Assembly (NCBI RefSeq): GCF_029168945.1
Contig: NC_083604.1
Location: 6,006,812 to 6,070,811 of the forward strand
Source: Cannabis sativa
Taxonomy: Eukaryota > Streptophyta > Magnoliopsida > Rosales > Cannabaceae
DNA length: 64,000 nt
Direction of reading: 5' to 3'
Shown: positions 34,348 through 47,000 of the stretch, piece after piece
Layout: each line of letters starts with the position of its first letter
Numbering within the stretch: the stretch's first letter is position 1
Position numbers and translations under genes: made by a program
Notes under the pieces: generated by a model
Seen by the model: only the letters and a program-made list of their open reading frames with translations
Database searches by the model: none
What the model was told of the DNA's origin: nothing

Positions 34348-35357
34348 GACGCTCATCGAACCCTACAGGCCTAAGACTGGCATATTCGCCAACGGAAGGA
34401 ACGTAATGTACTGCTAAAGGAGACTTACCAGAGCCGGAAGTGCTGGCGTCAGGGGCCCCAGTGTTCGGCACCTGAATCGAAGGCTCCGGCCTCCGAACCC
34501 TCCTCTCAGCTGAGTTCCCAATGCGAAGGGGCTTCCCAGCGATCGCCTGACTTCTCCTCTCGACCGGGCTCCCTACGCGAAGTGGTCTCCCGGAAGCTGC
34601 CTGGGCCTTGGAATAAGCCTTCTCCTGGGCCTTCCGGTAGAGATATTCTTGGTACTTCTTCTCGGCGATGGCAATGAGTTCATCCCAGAAGGTCTTCTCC
34701 GCGGCGGGCACCCTCACATTTGGACAGATAACCTTGGAAAGGTTAGAGTCCTCCACTGATTGGTGCGGCCGGATGAGCTTGGCCTTTTGGCAATTTGCCG
34801 TCGTGACTAGGCCCCCGACGTCAAGTTCCGCCCGGTCATAAGTTGCAAAGACCTGGGCCCTCTGTAGAAAGACCTGAGTAGGCGCGGTCCGCTCATAGGG
34901 GGGAATCCTGACCCACTCTATGAGAAGCTCCAGATGCTCCACTGCTCGGAACTCAGAGGAGAAGAAGAAACAGTGGCGATACTCCTTAACATGAGTTTGC
35001 CTATTATAAGGGACCACCCCATCATTGGAAGGGTGGGCCCGGAATCCGTAAAAACCATCTTTAAATTTGTCCCCCTTCTTGGGGACAGAAACGAGTTCAT
35101 AAAAATACAAAATCTCCGCCGGACTGGGAGAGCCCCATCCCTGGGCGGAGTAAAAAATAAATAAGCCTGAGAGCAGGCGGTATGCTTGTGGAATCAGTTG
35201 GTATGGTGCAAGGCCGACAAAAACTAAAAAATTAATAAAGTAGTCTTGAAGAGGAAGCATGGCCCCGGCCATCAGGTGCGCCTGGCTCCAAGCCCCGAAG
35301 CCACCATAGTTGTGGTTGGGCGTCTCCGCATCTCGGGGCGGCCTGTGATAATTCCCG
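34348..35357 (-). CDS. Element A antisense gene, core exon with Transposase_28-like domain
   Basis: This is the middle of the first coding exon, between the C array and solo LTR E. It holds the conserved block also seen in the B antisense gene: LPLQDYFINFLVFVGLAPYQ, LIPQAYRLLSGLFIFY, ILYFYELVSV, DGFYGFRAHP and YRHCFFFSSEF. These correspond to the plant 'putative gypsy-type transposon' (Transposase_28) family by recognition, not by search. A helical Lys-rich segment follows (EKTFWDELIAIAEKKYQEYL). Read across the TCCCG duplication it is in frame with 57607-57809. No stop is present. Confidence 0.75.
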
Positions 35358-37236
35358 TGTAACGCCCGTATTTTATAATAGTAAAATCCGAAGTCTAATT
35401 TTTTATAATTAATATATTAATAATTATATGGATCGGGATCCCGAGTATCAAAATACTTGTTAAAAGTGTTTTACTAATATGTACATATACATATTTTTTT
35501 TTTAAATTTAGCGGACAAGCATCCTCAAAATACAGACTCCAAAATACTAATAAACCGAAACCCTCCAGGTTGCACTGCCGCGATATGTACAATCATGCCG
35601 AGTTCCACCTCACTGTTCCTCCAGCTTTGCTTTTCCTTTACCTACACAAGGTAGCAAACTGATGAGTCAACAGACTCAGTAAGATATGCAAGAAATATAT
35701 AAAAGTAGCACGCGGCCAGCTTTATGATCAAGCTGCCCTGAGCTTAACAACGAAGCTCACCAAATGGTTAAGAACGTTCTTAAGGGTAGTACGACTACTA
35801 TACCAAATGCACTAAAGTACCAACTCAGTACTTGTGTTGGTAGAGCCCTAACTGTACTCCCAGAAATTACTAAGTGTTGTACCACGAACACGACGTACCC
35901 TGGGTACTCGTGTTGGTAACACCGTAACCACATTAATATTCAAAACAAGCATATACATTCATATATATATATTCTTACGCTATCTTACCTCGTTCCTTGC
36001 TCAAGTGTGCCGGTCAGCCTGAGTGGAAGTGCAGCTCGACGTTTTACAGGGCCCTAAACCATAATGTTTAAAATCCGATGAGAGACTCGCTAAAACACTT
36101 ATCGGGGATTTAAAATAGAAACTAAACTTAACCCTATCCATAAAAAGGATGCCAACACCCTAATTTACTTAAAAACGGGAAAAACTAGGGCTCGGGAAAA
36201 AGCCCCAACCGGCAGGCCGGTTCCCAACCGGAAGTCCGGTTCCTGGGACCAACCGGTCGACCGGTTGACGCAGGCTCCCAGAACCTAATTCCGGTTCTGA
36301 ACTGGGAACCCAAAATCCGACCCCCACAACTCAATTTAATCCCAAATTTTCTAAAAACTTCCAGAACACCTGTATGCATCATAATAAACCAAACCCAAGC
36401 AATAGAACTCAACAAATCAAACAAAATTTCAATTCACCATTAGAGCTCCAACTTGAGCTCACAAACTCAAATTTAAAACAACCATTAAAATACCTACTTA
36501 ACTTAGCTTACAAAGATGAAAATAATCTCTATGCAACTCCAGAAACTAACTTACACAATTCTTAAAGCTAACAGCCATCAATTTCCCCAAATTCCTACTA
36601 AAACCTAACCTAACTACCAAAACTTCAAAAGAAAGAAGATATGAAGAATTACCTTAAACAAAGCTTTCAATCACAACCAATATCCTCTGATTCAATTACA
36701 CAAATCAAATTCCCAGCTGCTGCCCAAGAGAATCGAAAGAGAGAGAGAGAGAGAGATTTCTATTTTTCCTTCCTTTCTTCAAGCTTAAGCAAAGCTTTCT
36801 TTCTTCTTTTTTTTTTCTTTTTCTTTTTTTAATTCCTTCACTAACCTATTCACAGCCAAATAATAACTAGAATAAGACAAAAGAAGTCTTGTAAAAGACC
36901 TTCTTGCCCCTCTCCAATAAAGAAATAACTAAAACATCCCAAGGGTAAATTAGTCATTTTCCAAACCCCGAAAATACCAACACCGCTAAAACTTAACAAT
37001 GATATCCCGAAAAATATTCTAAACCATATAAAATGCGACTCTCTATAGGCCCAACGTCGCTTCCACAGCTTCCGAACACAATCACAGAAATTAAGAAATT
37101 ACATAAATAACATAATAAATATATATGAACTCAAATAAATTCCCATAATCGTATTATTTATTAATAATAATATAATCTCGTACATGAACCCTAATTATTT
37201 AATAATTTAAGGTATTAATCATATGCGGTCTTTACA
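35358..37236 (-). repeat. C array LTR1 (outer, 3' LTR of the array)
   Basis: 1879 bp; + strand TGTAACGCCC...GTCTTTACA. It contains a cluster of AACCGG/CCGGTT palindromic elements (36208-36270), a GA microsatellite (36739-36753) and a poly-T tract (about 36808-36830). Short ORFs inside LTRs are not genes. Confidence 0.95.
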
Positions 37237-37272
37237 ATTATCCCCCCGTTAAAAGGATTTTGCCCCCGAAAT

Positions 37273-40200
37273 CTACCTGAACAATTCAGGATGCTGAGTC
37301 CTCATATCAGATTCAAGTTCCCAAGTGGCTTCTTCCACTTTACTATTTCTCCAGAGTACCTTGACTAATGATATGGTTTTGGTTCGGAGAACCTTTTCCT
37401 TTTTATCCAGAATTTGCACTGGTTGTTCGTCATATGATAAGTCAGGTTGCAATTCCAATGATTCGAAACTCAGAACGTGCATTGGATCAGACACGTACTT
37501 CCTCAGCATGGAAACATGAAACACATTGTGCACTGCTGATAATGCTGGAGGTAAGGCTAACCTATAAGCAACTTGCCCAACTTTTTCCAAAATTTCAAAA
37601 GGTCCAATAAACCTAGGGCTCAATTTACCTTTCTTCCCAAAGCGTCTGATTCCCTTCATCGGGGATACTCGTAGAAAAACATGATCACCAGGTTGGAATG
37701 TAACATCCCGTCGCTTGGGATCTGCATAACTTTTCTGCCTGCTTTGAGAAGCAAGCATTCGGGCTTTGATCTTGTCTATTGCTTCATTTGTCTTCTGGAC
37801 TAATTCAGGGCCCAAGTATTTCCGTTCTCCTGTTTCGTCCCAATGAATTGGGGAACGACATTTTCTTCCATAGAGCAGCTCATAGGGAGCCATTCCTATG
37901 GTACTTTGATAGCTATTATTATAGGAGAATTCAATCAGAGGCAAATACTTACTCCATGACCCTCCAAAATCCATAACACAAGCTCGTAACAAGTCTTCAA
38001 GTATCTGGATGGTTCGTTCAGATTGCCCATCTGTTTGAGGATGAAAGGCTGTACTGAATTTCAAATTAGTTCCCATAGCCTTTTGCAAACTCATCCAAAA
38101 CTTTGAGGTAAATTTATGATCCCTATCTGAAACAATTGACTTCGGTACTCCATGAAGACGGACAATTTCTTTCACGTACAAATCAGCATACTGATCCACT
38201 GAATAGGTTACCTTAACAGGTAAGAAATGTGCTGACTTTGTAAAACGATCCACCACAACCCAAACTGAGTCGTACATTCCTGTGGTTCTAGGCAAGCCAA
38301 CCACAAAGTCCATGGCAATGTCTTCCCACTTCCATTCTGGAAGTGTTAATGGCTGAAGTAACCCCGTCGGTCGTTGATGCTCAGCTTTGATTTGCTGACA
38401 GGTTAAGCATTTAGTGACATAGTCCACTACATCCCTCTTCATCCCATACCACCAGAAATAGGGCTTCAAATCCTGATACATTTTGGTGGTTCCTGGATGT
38501 AATGAGTAAGGGGTAGTATGAGCTTCTTCTAAAATTTCCTTTTTAAGCTCACTGAAATCAGGGACACACACCCGTGCTTTAAACAACAGCATCCCATTGT
38601 CAGAAATGGAGAAGTCTTTAGCTTTACCTGCTAAGACATCTTCTCGAATTTTTACCAATTCTGAATCTTCTAACTGAGCCATTCTGATTCTTTCCAACAA
38701 ATCTGACTGAAGTGTCAGATTAAATAATTTCTCAGTCACCAACTCAATGCTTGCCCTAGACATTTCCGAGGCTAGCTGAGAGGAAATCATGACCATATTA
38801 GCTATCTGATCAGGTCCTTTTCTACTTAAGGCATCTGCCACAACATTTGCCTTTCCAGGATGATACAAGATTTCATAGTCATAGTCTTTCACCAATTCTA
38901 ACCACCTTCTCTGTCTCATATTCAAATCTTTCTGAGTAAAGAAATATTTGAGACTCTTGTGGTCAGTATAGATCTCACACCTTTCACCATACAAGGAATG
39001 TCGCCAAATTTTCAAGGCGAACACCACTGCTGCAAGTTCTAGGTCGTGAGTTGGGTAGCGCTGCTCATAATCTTTCAATTGTCGGGAAGCATAAGCTATG
39101 ACTTTATCTGCTTGCATTAACACACAGCCTAAACCCTGCCTTGAAGCGTCACAATACACCACAAACTTTTCTTGATCAGATGGCAAGGCCAGGACAGGAG
39201 CTGTAATCAACCGTTGCTTCAGCTCTTGAAAACTCTTTTCACACTTATCTGACCATATAAATCGCTGATTTTTCCTAGTTAACTCGGATAACGGCATCGC
39301 AATTTTGGAAAATCCTTCCACAAAACGCCGATAATAACCCGCTAAACCGAGAAAGCTTCGAATTTCAGTGACTGTTTTAGGTCTAGGCCAATTCTTCACC
39401 GCTTCAATCTTCCCTGGATCAACCATAATTCCGTCTTTTCCAACAATATGCCCTAGAAAAGACACTTGCGACAGCCAGAACTCACACTTTTTGAACTTTG
39501 CATAAAGTTTATGATCTCTAAGCCGCTGCAGAACCATTCGAAGATGTTGTTCATGCTCTGCTTCTGACCGAGAGTACACAAGAATATCATCGATAAATAC
39601 TATTACAAAATTATCGAGGAAATCCTTAAATACTCTATTCATGAGATCCATAAAAGCTGCCGGTGCATTTGTTAATCCAAAAGACATAACCAGGAATTCA
39701 TAGTGACCGTATCTGGTTCGAAAAGCTGTCTTCGGGATATCCTCTTCTCGAATTCTCAATTGGTGATATCCAGACCTCAAGTCAATCTTAGAGAATACTG
39801 TCTTCCCCTGGAGTTGGTCAAATAAATCATCAATTCTGGGCAGAGGATATTTATTCTTAATGGTTAACTTATTCAGCTCCCAATAATCAATACACATCCG
39901 AAGAGTTCCATCTTTCTTTTTCACAAAAAGCACAGGGGCTCCCCAAGGTGACACACTAGGCCGAGTGAACCCTAGATCCAACATCTCTTGGAGTTGTATC
40001 TTCAGTTCTTTTAATTCAGCAGGTGCCATTCGATAGGGTGCCTTTGAGACAGGTTCTACTCCAGGAATTAGATCAATAATAAAATCTATTTCCCGCTGAG
40101 GTGGTAATCCGGGCAATTCCTCTGGAAACACATCCAGGAATTCCTTAACCACTTTAACTTCTTCAGGTCCAAGTAACACAGATTTACTGGAATCTACTAC

Positions 40201-41901
40201 CACTGCCAGGAATCCAACACATCCATCTCGTAACAAATCCCTAGCTTTCAACGCTGAGATTCTTGGAACACGAGAACCTTGGACCGAACCAACAAAAACA
40301 AAAGGTTCCTCATTTTCCGGTTCAAAAGTCACCATTTTCCGTTTACAATCAATACTAGCAGAGTATTTGGACAAAAAGTCCATACCAAGTATAATATCAA
40401 ATTCGGCCAATGGTAACTCCACGAGATCAACACTCAATTCTCTATCTTCAATTCTAATTATTACTGACCTAATCCATTTTCTTGAAATAATTAGTTCTCC
40501 ATTAGGCAACAGGGTTCCAAACCCCGTCTCAAGAATATCACTAGGTCTATCAAACTGATCAAGGAGTCTTGATGACACATAAGACCGAGTAGCACCCGAA
40601 TCAAATAAAACAGTATAAGCAAAACCATTGATTAGAAGCTGACCTGTAACTACTGAAGGACTGGCAGCAGCATCTGCCTGAGTTATAGCAAAGACACGAG
40701 CAGGTGCAAGTACAGGTTTGACCTCGGGCTTCGGTTCCTCTTTCCTCAACTGAGGACAGTCTTTCCTGAGATGTCCCACCGAACCACATTGAAAACAGGC
40801 TCTCCGGTTACAAACCCCGGGATGATGCTTCTTGCAACGCGGGCACTCAGGATAAGAATAAGTCTGACGTCCTCCTCTATTCTGGTTTCCTCGAAACCTT
40901 TTTCCTTGCCCTGAACTTCCCGAAGATGGAAAAGTTCTTTTCCTCTGTTCAAGGGTAGAACCCCCACTCTCTTTTTCAGGACTCGACATAGGGAGAGTAG
41001 TAATCCCACCAACACCAGAAGACTCTCGGGTTTCTTGTAAGAATTTAACTGCTCCTTCAGCTCGAAGAGCCTTATCAACCATTTCTGCATAGGTTGTGGT
41101 ATCATTTGTTGTAATAACCAGGTCATGTCTGATTTTGGCATTCAGCCCAGCCAAATACTTTTCTTTCTTGCTGAAATCTGTTGGTACAATTCCGGAGGCC
41201 AACTTGGCCAAGCGATCAAACTTGGTGGTATATTCGGTCACTGACATACCCTCGCCTTGTACCAACTCAACAAATTCCTTCCGCTTTGCACTGCGGACCG
41301 CCTCGTTGTAATACTTGGCATTGAACAATTCCCGGAACTCTTCCCAGGTCATTCTGGTCACATCTCTGGTGAGGGATACCATTTCCCACCAAATCAGGGC
41401 ATCCTCCTGAAATTGGAACGTGGCACATGCCACCCTATCATTTCCAGCTACTCCCATAAAATTCAATATTTTCTCAATAACAGTCAACCACTGCTCCGCC
41501 TTTAAAACATCAGGGCCTCCCAGAAATACTGGAGGCGCTTGTTTTCTGAACCTCTCATATAAAGGCTCCATGCGGTTTCCAGCAATATTTAGCTCAGCTA
41601 GCACCACAGGGGCTGCGGGAACTGCAGGAGCCGCAGCAGGCGGTTGCGGGGGAGGCTCAACAGGAGCATCCCGTTGCCTGAGTCGTCGGATCTCTTCTTC
41701 TTATTGCTCAATTCTAGTTTGCATCTCAACAAACCTTTGTTCCCAATCAACAGGGGCCTGAGGTGGATTCTCCTGTCCACCTCTCGGGACTCGACCGCGG
41801 CCTCTACCGCGCCCACGGGGGTTTTGGGGATTTCTACCACCCCGACCACCTCCGGTCTCAACCAATTCACCCTGCCTTCTAACGTTTCGCTGGTCGTCCA
41901 T
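37273..41901 (-). pseudogene. C internal 1 gag-pol, nearly intact
   Basis: The ORF starts MDDQRNVRRQ at 41901 and is in one frame to 37273, broken only by TAA at 41701-41703 where copy 3 has CAA. Downstream of that stop 1444 residues are open (from Met at 41607). Approximate positions counted from that Met: gag core 60-160, zinc knuckle [14 protein letters not shown] about 270, protease [12 protein letters not shown] about 332, RT with FIDDILVYS about 669, RNase [11 protein letters not shown] about 819, integrase zinc finger and core (CLTCQQIK about 1069, DFVVGLP about 1100, SDRDHKF about 1159), [10 protein letters not shown] about 1334, and a chromodomain-like tail. RT has DYWELNK where copy 3 has the usual DYRELNK. 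Layout and tail fit a Tekay/Del-type chromovirus. Confidence 0.93.
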
Positions 41902-42124
41902 TATTTAGGACTTAGCCTGCGAACCCACAAGGCACGTAGGTCAGACAGTGGTCAAAATACTTTCAAGACCGCAATTAAAATTTAAAACATCTTATTTAAT
42001 CATATATACAACACTACATATCTTAAAATAGTTTGCAAAAGAAATAAAGCTTACGGAACCGTGAGTTGAACTCGACACTGGCCTTAATTGTACATATCTT
42101 GACGGTCTTCAGTGAACAACCTAG

Positions 42125-42140
42125 TGGCTCTGATACCAAA
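42125..42140 (-). promoter_or_regulatory. Primer-binding site of C internal 1
   Basis: The minus strand reads TTTGGTATCAGAGCCAC directly after LTR2, complementary to the 3' end of initiator tRNA-Met. Equivalent sites lie at about 48910-48926 and 55699-55715. Confidence 0.85.
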
Positions 42141-42141
42141 C

Positions 42142-44020
42142 TGTAACGCCCGTATTTTATAATAGTAAAATCCGAAGTCTAATTTTTTATAATTAATATA
42201 TTAATAATTATATGGATCGGGATCCCGAGTATCAAAATACTTGTTAAAAGTGTTTTACTAATGTGTACATATACATATTTTTTTTTTTAAATTTAGCGGA
42301 CAAGCATCCTCAAAATACAGACTCCAAAATACTAATAAACCGAAACCCTCGGGTTGCCTTTAGCGATATGTACAATCATGCCGAGTTCCACCTCACTGTT
42401 CCTCCAGCTTTGCTTTTCCTTTACCTACACAAGGTAGCAAACTGATGAGTCAACAGACTCAGTAAGATATGCAAGAAATATATAAAAGTAGCACGCGGCC
42501 AGCTTTATGATCAAGCTGCCCTGAGCTTAACAACGAAGCTCACCAAATGGTTAAGAACGTTCTTAAGGGTAGTACGACTACTATACCAAATGCACTAAAG
42601 TACCAACTCAGTACTTGTGTTGGTAGAGCCCTAACTGTACTCCCAGAAATTACTAAGTGTTGTACCACGAACACGACGTACCCTGGGTACTCGTGTTGGT
42701 AACACCGTAACCACATTAATATTCAAAACAAGCATATACATTCATATATATATATATTCTTACGCTATCTTACCTCGTTCCTTGCTCAAGTGTGCTTAGG
42801 TCGGCTGAGTGGAAGTGCAGCTCGACGTTTTACAGGGCCCTAAACCATAATGTTTAAAATCCGATGAGAGACTCGCTAAAACACTTATCGGGGATTTAAA
42901 ATAGAAACTAAACTTAACCCTATCGATAAAAAGGATGCCAACACCCTAATTTACTTAAAAACGGGAAAAACTAGGGCTCGGGAAAAAGCCCCAACCGGCA
43001 GGCCGGTTCCCAACCGGAAGTCCGGTTCCTGGGACCAACCGGTCGACCGGTTGACGCAGGCTCCCAGGAACCGGAATTCCGGTTCTAAACTGGGAACCCA
43101 AAGTCCGACCCCCACAACTCAATTTAATCCCAAATTTTCTAAAAACTTCCAGAACACCTGTATGCATCATAATAAACCAAACCCAAGCAATAGAACTCAA
43201 CAAATCAAACAAAATTTCAATTCACCATTAGAGCTCCAACTTGAGCTCACAAACTCAAATTTAAAACAACCATTAAAATACCTACTTAACTTAGCTTACA
43301 AAGATGAAAATAATCTCTATGCAACTCCAGAAACTAACTTACACAATTCTTAAAGCTAACAGCCATCAATTTCCCCAAATTCCTACTAAAACCTAACCTA
43401 ACTACCAAAACTTCAAAAGAAAGAAGATATGAAGAATTACCTTAAACAAAGCTTTCAATCACAACCAATATCCTCTGATTCAATTACACAAATCAAATTC
43501 CCAGCTGCTGCCCAAGAGAATCGAAAGAGAGAGAGAGAGATTTCTATTTTTCCTTCCTTTCTTCAAGCTTAAGCAAAGCTTTCTTTCTTCTTTTTTTTTT
43601 CTTTTTCTTTTTTTAATTCCTTCACTAACCTATTCACAGCCAAATAATAACTAGAATAAGACAAAAGAAGTCTTGTAAAAGACCTTCTTGCCCCTCTCCA
43701 ATAAAGAAATAACTAAAACATCCCAAGGGTAAATTAGTCATTTTCCAAACCCCGAAAATACCAACACCGCTAAAACTTAACAATGATATCCCGAAAAATA
43801 TTCTAAACCATATAAAATGCGACTCTCTATAGGCCCAACGTCGCTTCCACAGCTTCCGAACACAATCACAGAAATTAAGAAATTACATAAATAACATAAT
43901 AAATATATATGAACTCAAATAAATTCCCATAATCGTATTATTTATTAATAATAATATAATCTCGTACATGAACCCTAATTATTTAATAATTTAAGGTATT
44001 AATCATATGCGGTCTTTACA
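42142..44020 (-). repeat. C array LTR2 (inner)
   Basis: 1879 bp. It differs from LTR1 at a few places, most of them CAG/CTG-type sites (for example near 42356 and 42796). It shares TGTGTAC (42261) with LTR3, while LTR1 and LTR4 have TATGTAC. Confidence 0.95.
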
Positions 44021-44056
44021 ATTATCCCCCCGTTAAAAGGATTTTGCCCCCGAAAT

Positions 44057-47000
44057 CTACCTGAACAATTCAGGATGCTGAGTCCTCATATCAGATTCAA
44101 GTTCCCAAGTGGCTTCTTCCACTTTACTATTTCTCCAGAGTACCTTGACTAATGATATGGTTTTGGTTCGGAGAACCTTTTCCTTTTTATCCAGAATTTG
44201 CACTGGTTGTTCGTCATATGATAAGTCAGGTTGCAATTCCAATGATTCGAAACTCAGAACGTGCATTGGATCAGACACGTACTTCCTCAGCATGGAAACA
44301 TGAAACACATTGTGCACTGCTGATAATGCTGGAGGTAAGGCTAACCTATAAGCAACTTGCCCAACTTTTTCCAAAATTTCAAAAGGTCCAATAAACCTAG
44401 GGCTCAATTTACCTTTCTTCCCAAAGCGTCTGATTCCCTTCATCGGGGATACTCGTAGAAAAACATGATCACCAGGTTGGAATGTAACATCCCGTCGCTT
44501 GGGATCTGCATAACTTTTCTGCCTGCTTTGAGAAGCAAGCATTCGGGCTTTGATCTTGTCTATTGCTTCATTTGTCTTCTGGACTAATTCAGGGCCCAAG
44601 TATTTCCGTTCTCCTGTTTCGTCCCAATGAATTGGGGAACGACATTTTCTTCCATAGAGCAGCTCATAGGGAGCCATTCCTATGGTACTTTGATAGCTAT
44701 TATTATAGGAGAATTCAATCAGAGGCAAATACTTACTCCATGACCCTCCAAAATCCATAACACAAGCTCGTAACAAGTCTTCAAGTATCTGGATGGTTCG
44801 TTCAGATTGCCCATCTGTTTGAGGATGAAAGGCTGTACTGAATTTCAAATTAGTTCCCATAGCCTTTTGCAAACTCATCCAAAACTTTGAGGTAAATTTA
44901 GGATCCCTATCTGAAACAATTGACTTCGGTACTCCATGAAGACGGACAATTTCTTTCACGTACAAATCAGCATACTGATCCACTGAATAGGTTACCTTAA
45001 CAGGTAAGAAATGTGCTGACTTTGTAAAACGATCCACCACAACCCAAACTGAGTCGTACATTCCTGTGGTTCTAGGCAAGCCAACCACAAAGTCCATGGC
45101 AATGTCTTCCCACTTCCATTCTGGAAGTGTTAATGGCTGAAGTAACCCCGTCGGTCGTTGATGCTCAGCTTTGATTTGCTGACAGGTTAAGCATTTAGTG
45201 ACATAGTCCACTACATCCCTCTTCATCCCATACCACCAGAAATAGGGCTTCAAATCCTGATACATTTTGGTGGTTCCTGGATGTAATGAGTAAGGGGTAG
45301 TATGAGCTTCTTCTAAAATTTCCTTTTTAAGCTCACTGAAATCAGGGACACACACCCGTGCTTTAAACAACAGCATCCCATTGTCAGAAATGGAGAAGTC
45401 TTTAGCTTTACCTGCTAAGACATCTTCTCGAATTTTTACCAATTCTGAATCTTCTAACTGAGCCATTCTGATTCTTTCCAACAAATCTGACTGAAGTGTC
45501 AGATTAAATAATTTCTCAGTCACCAACTCAATGCTTGCCCTAGACATTTCCGAGGCTAGCTGAGAGGAAATCATGACCATATTAGCTATCTGATCAGGTC
45601 CTTTTCTACTTAAGGCATCTGCCACAACATTTGCCTTTCCAGGATGATACAAGATTTCATAGTCATAGTCTTTCACCAATTCTAACCACCTTCTCTGTCT
45701 CATATTCAAATCTTTCTGAGTAAAGAAATATTTGAGACTCTTGTGGTCAGTATAGATCTCACACCTTTCACCATACAAGGAATGTCGCCAAATTTTCAAG
45801 GCGAACACCACTGCTGCAAGTTCTAGGTCGTGAGTTGGGTAGCGCTGCTCATAATCTTTCAATTGTCGGGAAGCATAAGCTATGACTTTATCTGCTTGCA
45901 TTAACACACAGCCTAAACCCTGCCTTGAAGCGTCACAATACACCACAAACTTTTCTTGATCAGATGGCAAGGCCAGGACAGGAGCTGTAATCAACCGTTG
46001 CTTCAGCTCTTGAAAACTCTTTTCACACTTATCTGACCATATAAATCGCTGATTTTTCCTAGTTAACTCGGATAACGGCATCGCAATTTTGGAAAATCCT
46101 TCCACAAAACGCCGATAATAACCCGCTAAACCGAGAAAGCTTCGAATTTCAGTGACTGTTTTAGGTCTAGGCCAATTCTTCACCGCTTCAATCTTCCCTG
46201 GATCAACCATAATTCCGTCTTTTCCAACAATATGCCACTAGAAAAGACACTTGCGACAGCCAGAACTCACACTTTTTGAACTTTGCATAAAGTTTATGAT
46301 CTCTAAGCCGCTGCAGAACCATTCGAAGATGTTGTTCATGCTCTGCTTCTGACCGAGAGTACACAAGAATATCATCGATAAATACTATTACAAAATTATC
46401 GAGGAAATCCTTAAATACTCTATTCATGAGATCCATAAAGGCCGCTTAGGTGCATTTGTTAATCCAAAAGACATAACCAGGAATTCATAGTGACCGTATC
46501 TGGTTCGAAAAGCTGTCTTCGGGATATCCTCTTCTCGAATTCTCAATTGGTGATATCCAGACCTCAAGTCAATCTTAGAGAATACTGTCTTCCCCTGGAG
46601 TTGGTCAAATAAATCATCAATTCTGGGCAGAGGATATTTATTCTTAATGGTTAACTTATTCAGCTCCCAATAATCAATACACATCCGAAGAGTTCCATCT
46701 TTCTTTTTCACAAAAAGCACAGGGGCTCCCCAAGGTGACACACTAGGCCGAGTGAACCCTAGATCCAACATCTCTTGGAGTTGTATCTTCAGTTCTTTTA
46801 ATTCAGCAGGTGCCATTCGATAGGGTGCCTTTGAGACAGGTTCTACTCCAGGAATTAGATCAATAATAAAATCTATTTCCCGCTGAGGTGGTAATCCGGG
46901 CAATTCCTCTGGAAACACATCCAGGAATTCCTTAACCACTTTAACTTCTTCAGGTCCAAGTAACACAGATTTACTGGAATCTACTACCACTGCCAGGAAT

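Noticed and set aside
36374..36565. A 63-residue plus-strand ORF recurring in all four C LTRs
   Set aside because: Its recurrence follows from the LTR repeat; low-complexity Asn/Gln-rich sequence without a domain.
37325..41985. Plus-strand ORFs across C internal 1 and their repeats in internals 2 and 3
   Set aside because: They recur at the same offset in every copy and lie opposite the polyprotein; no independent evidence of coding.
44057..46210. The 717-residue ORF as a separate gene
   Set aside because: It is the C-terminal half of the C internal 2 polyprotein; it looks separate only because of an apparent frameshift near 46236.
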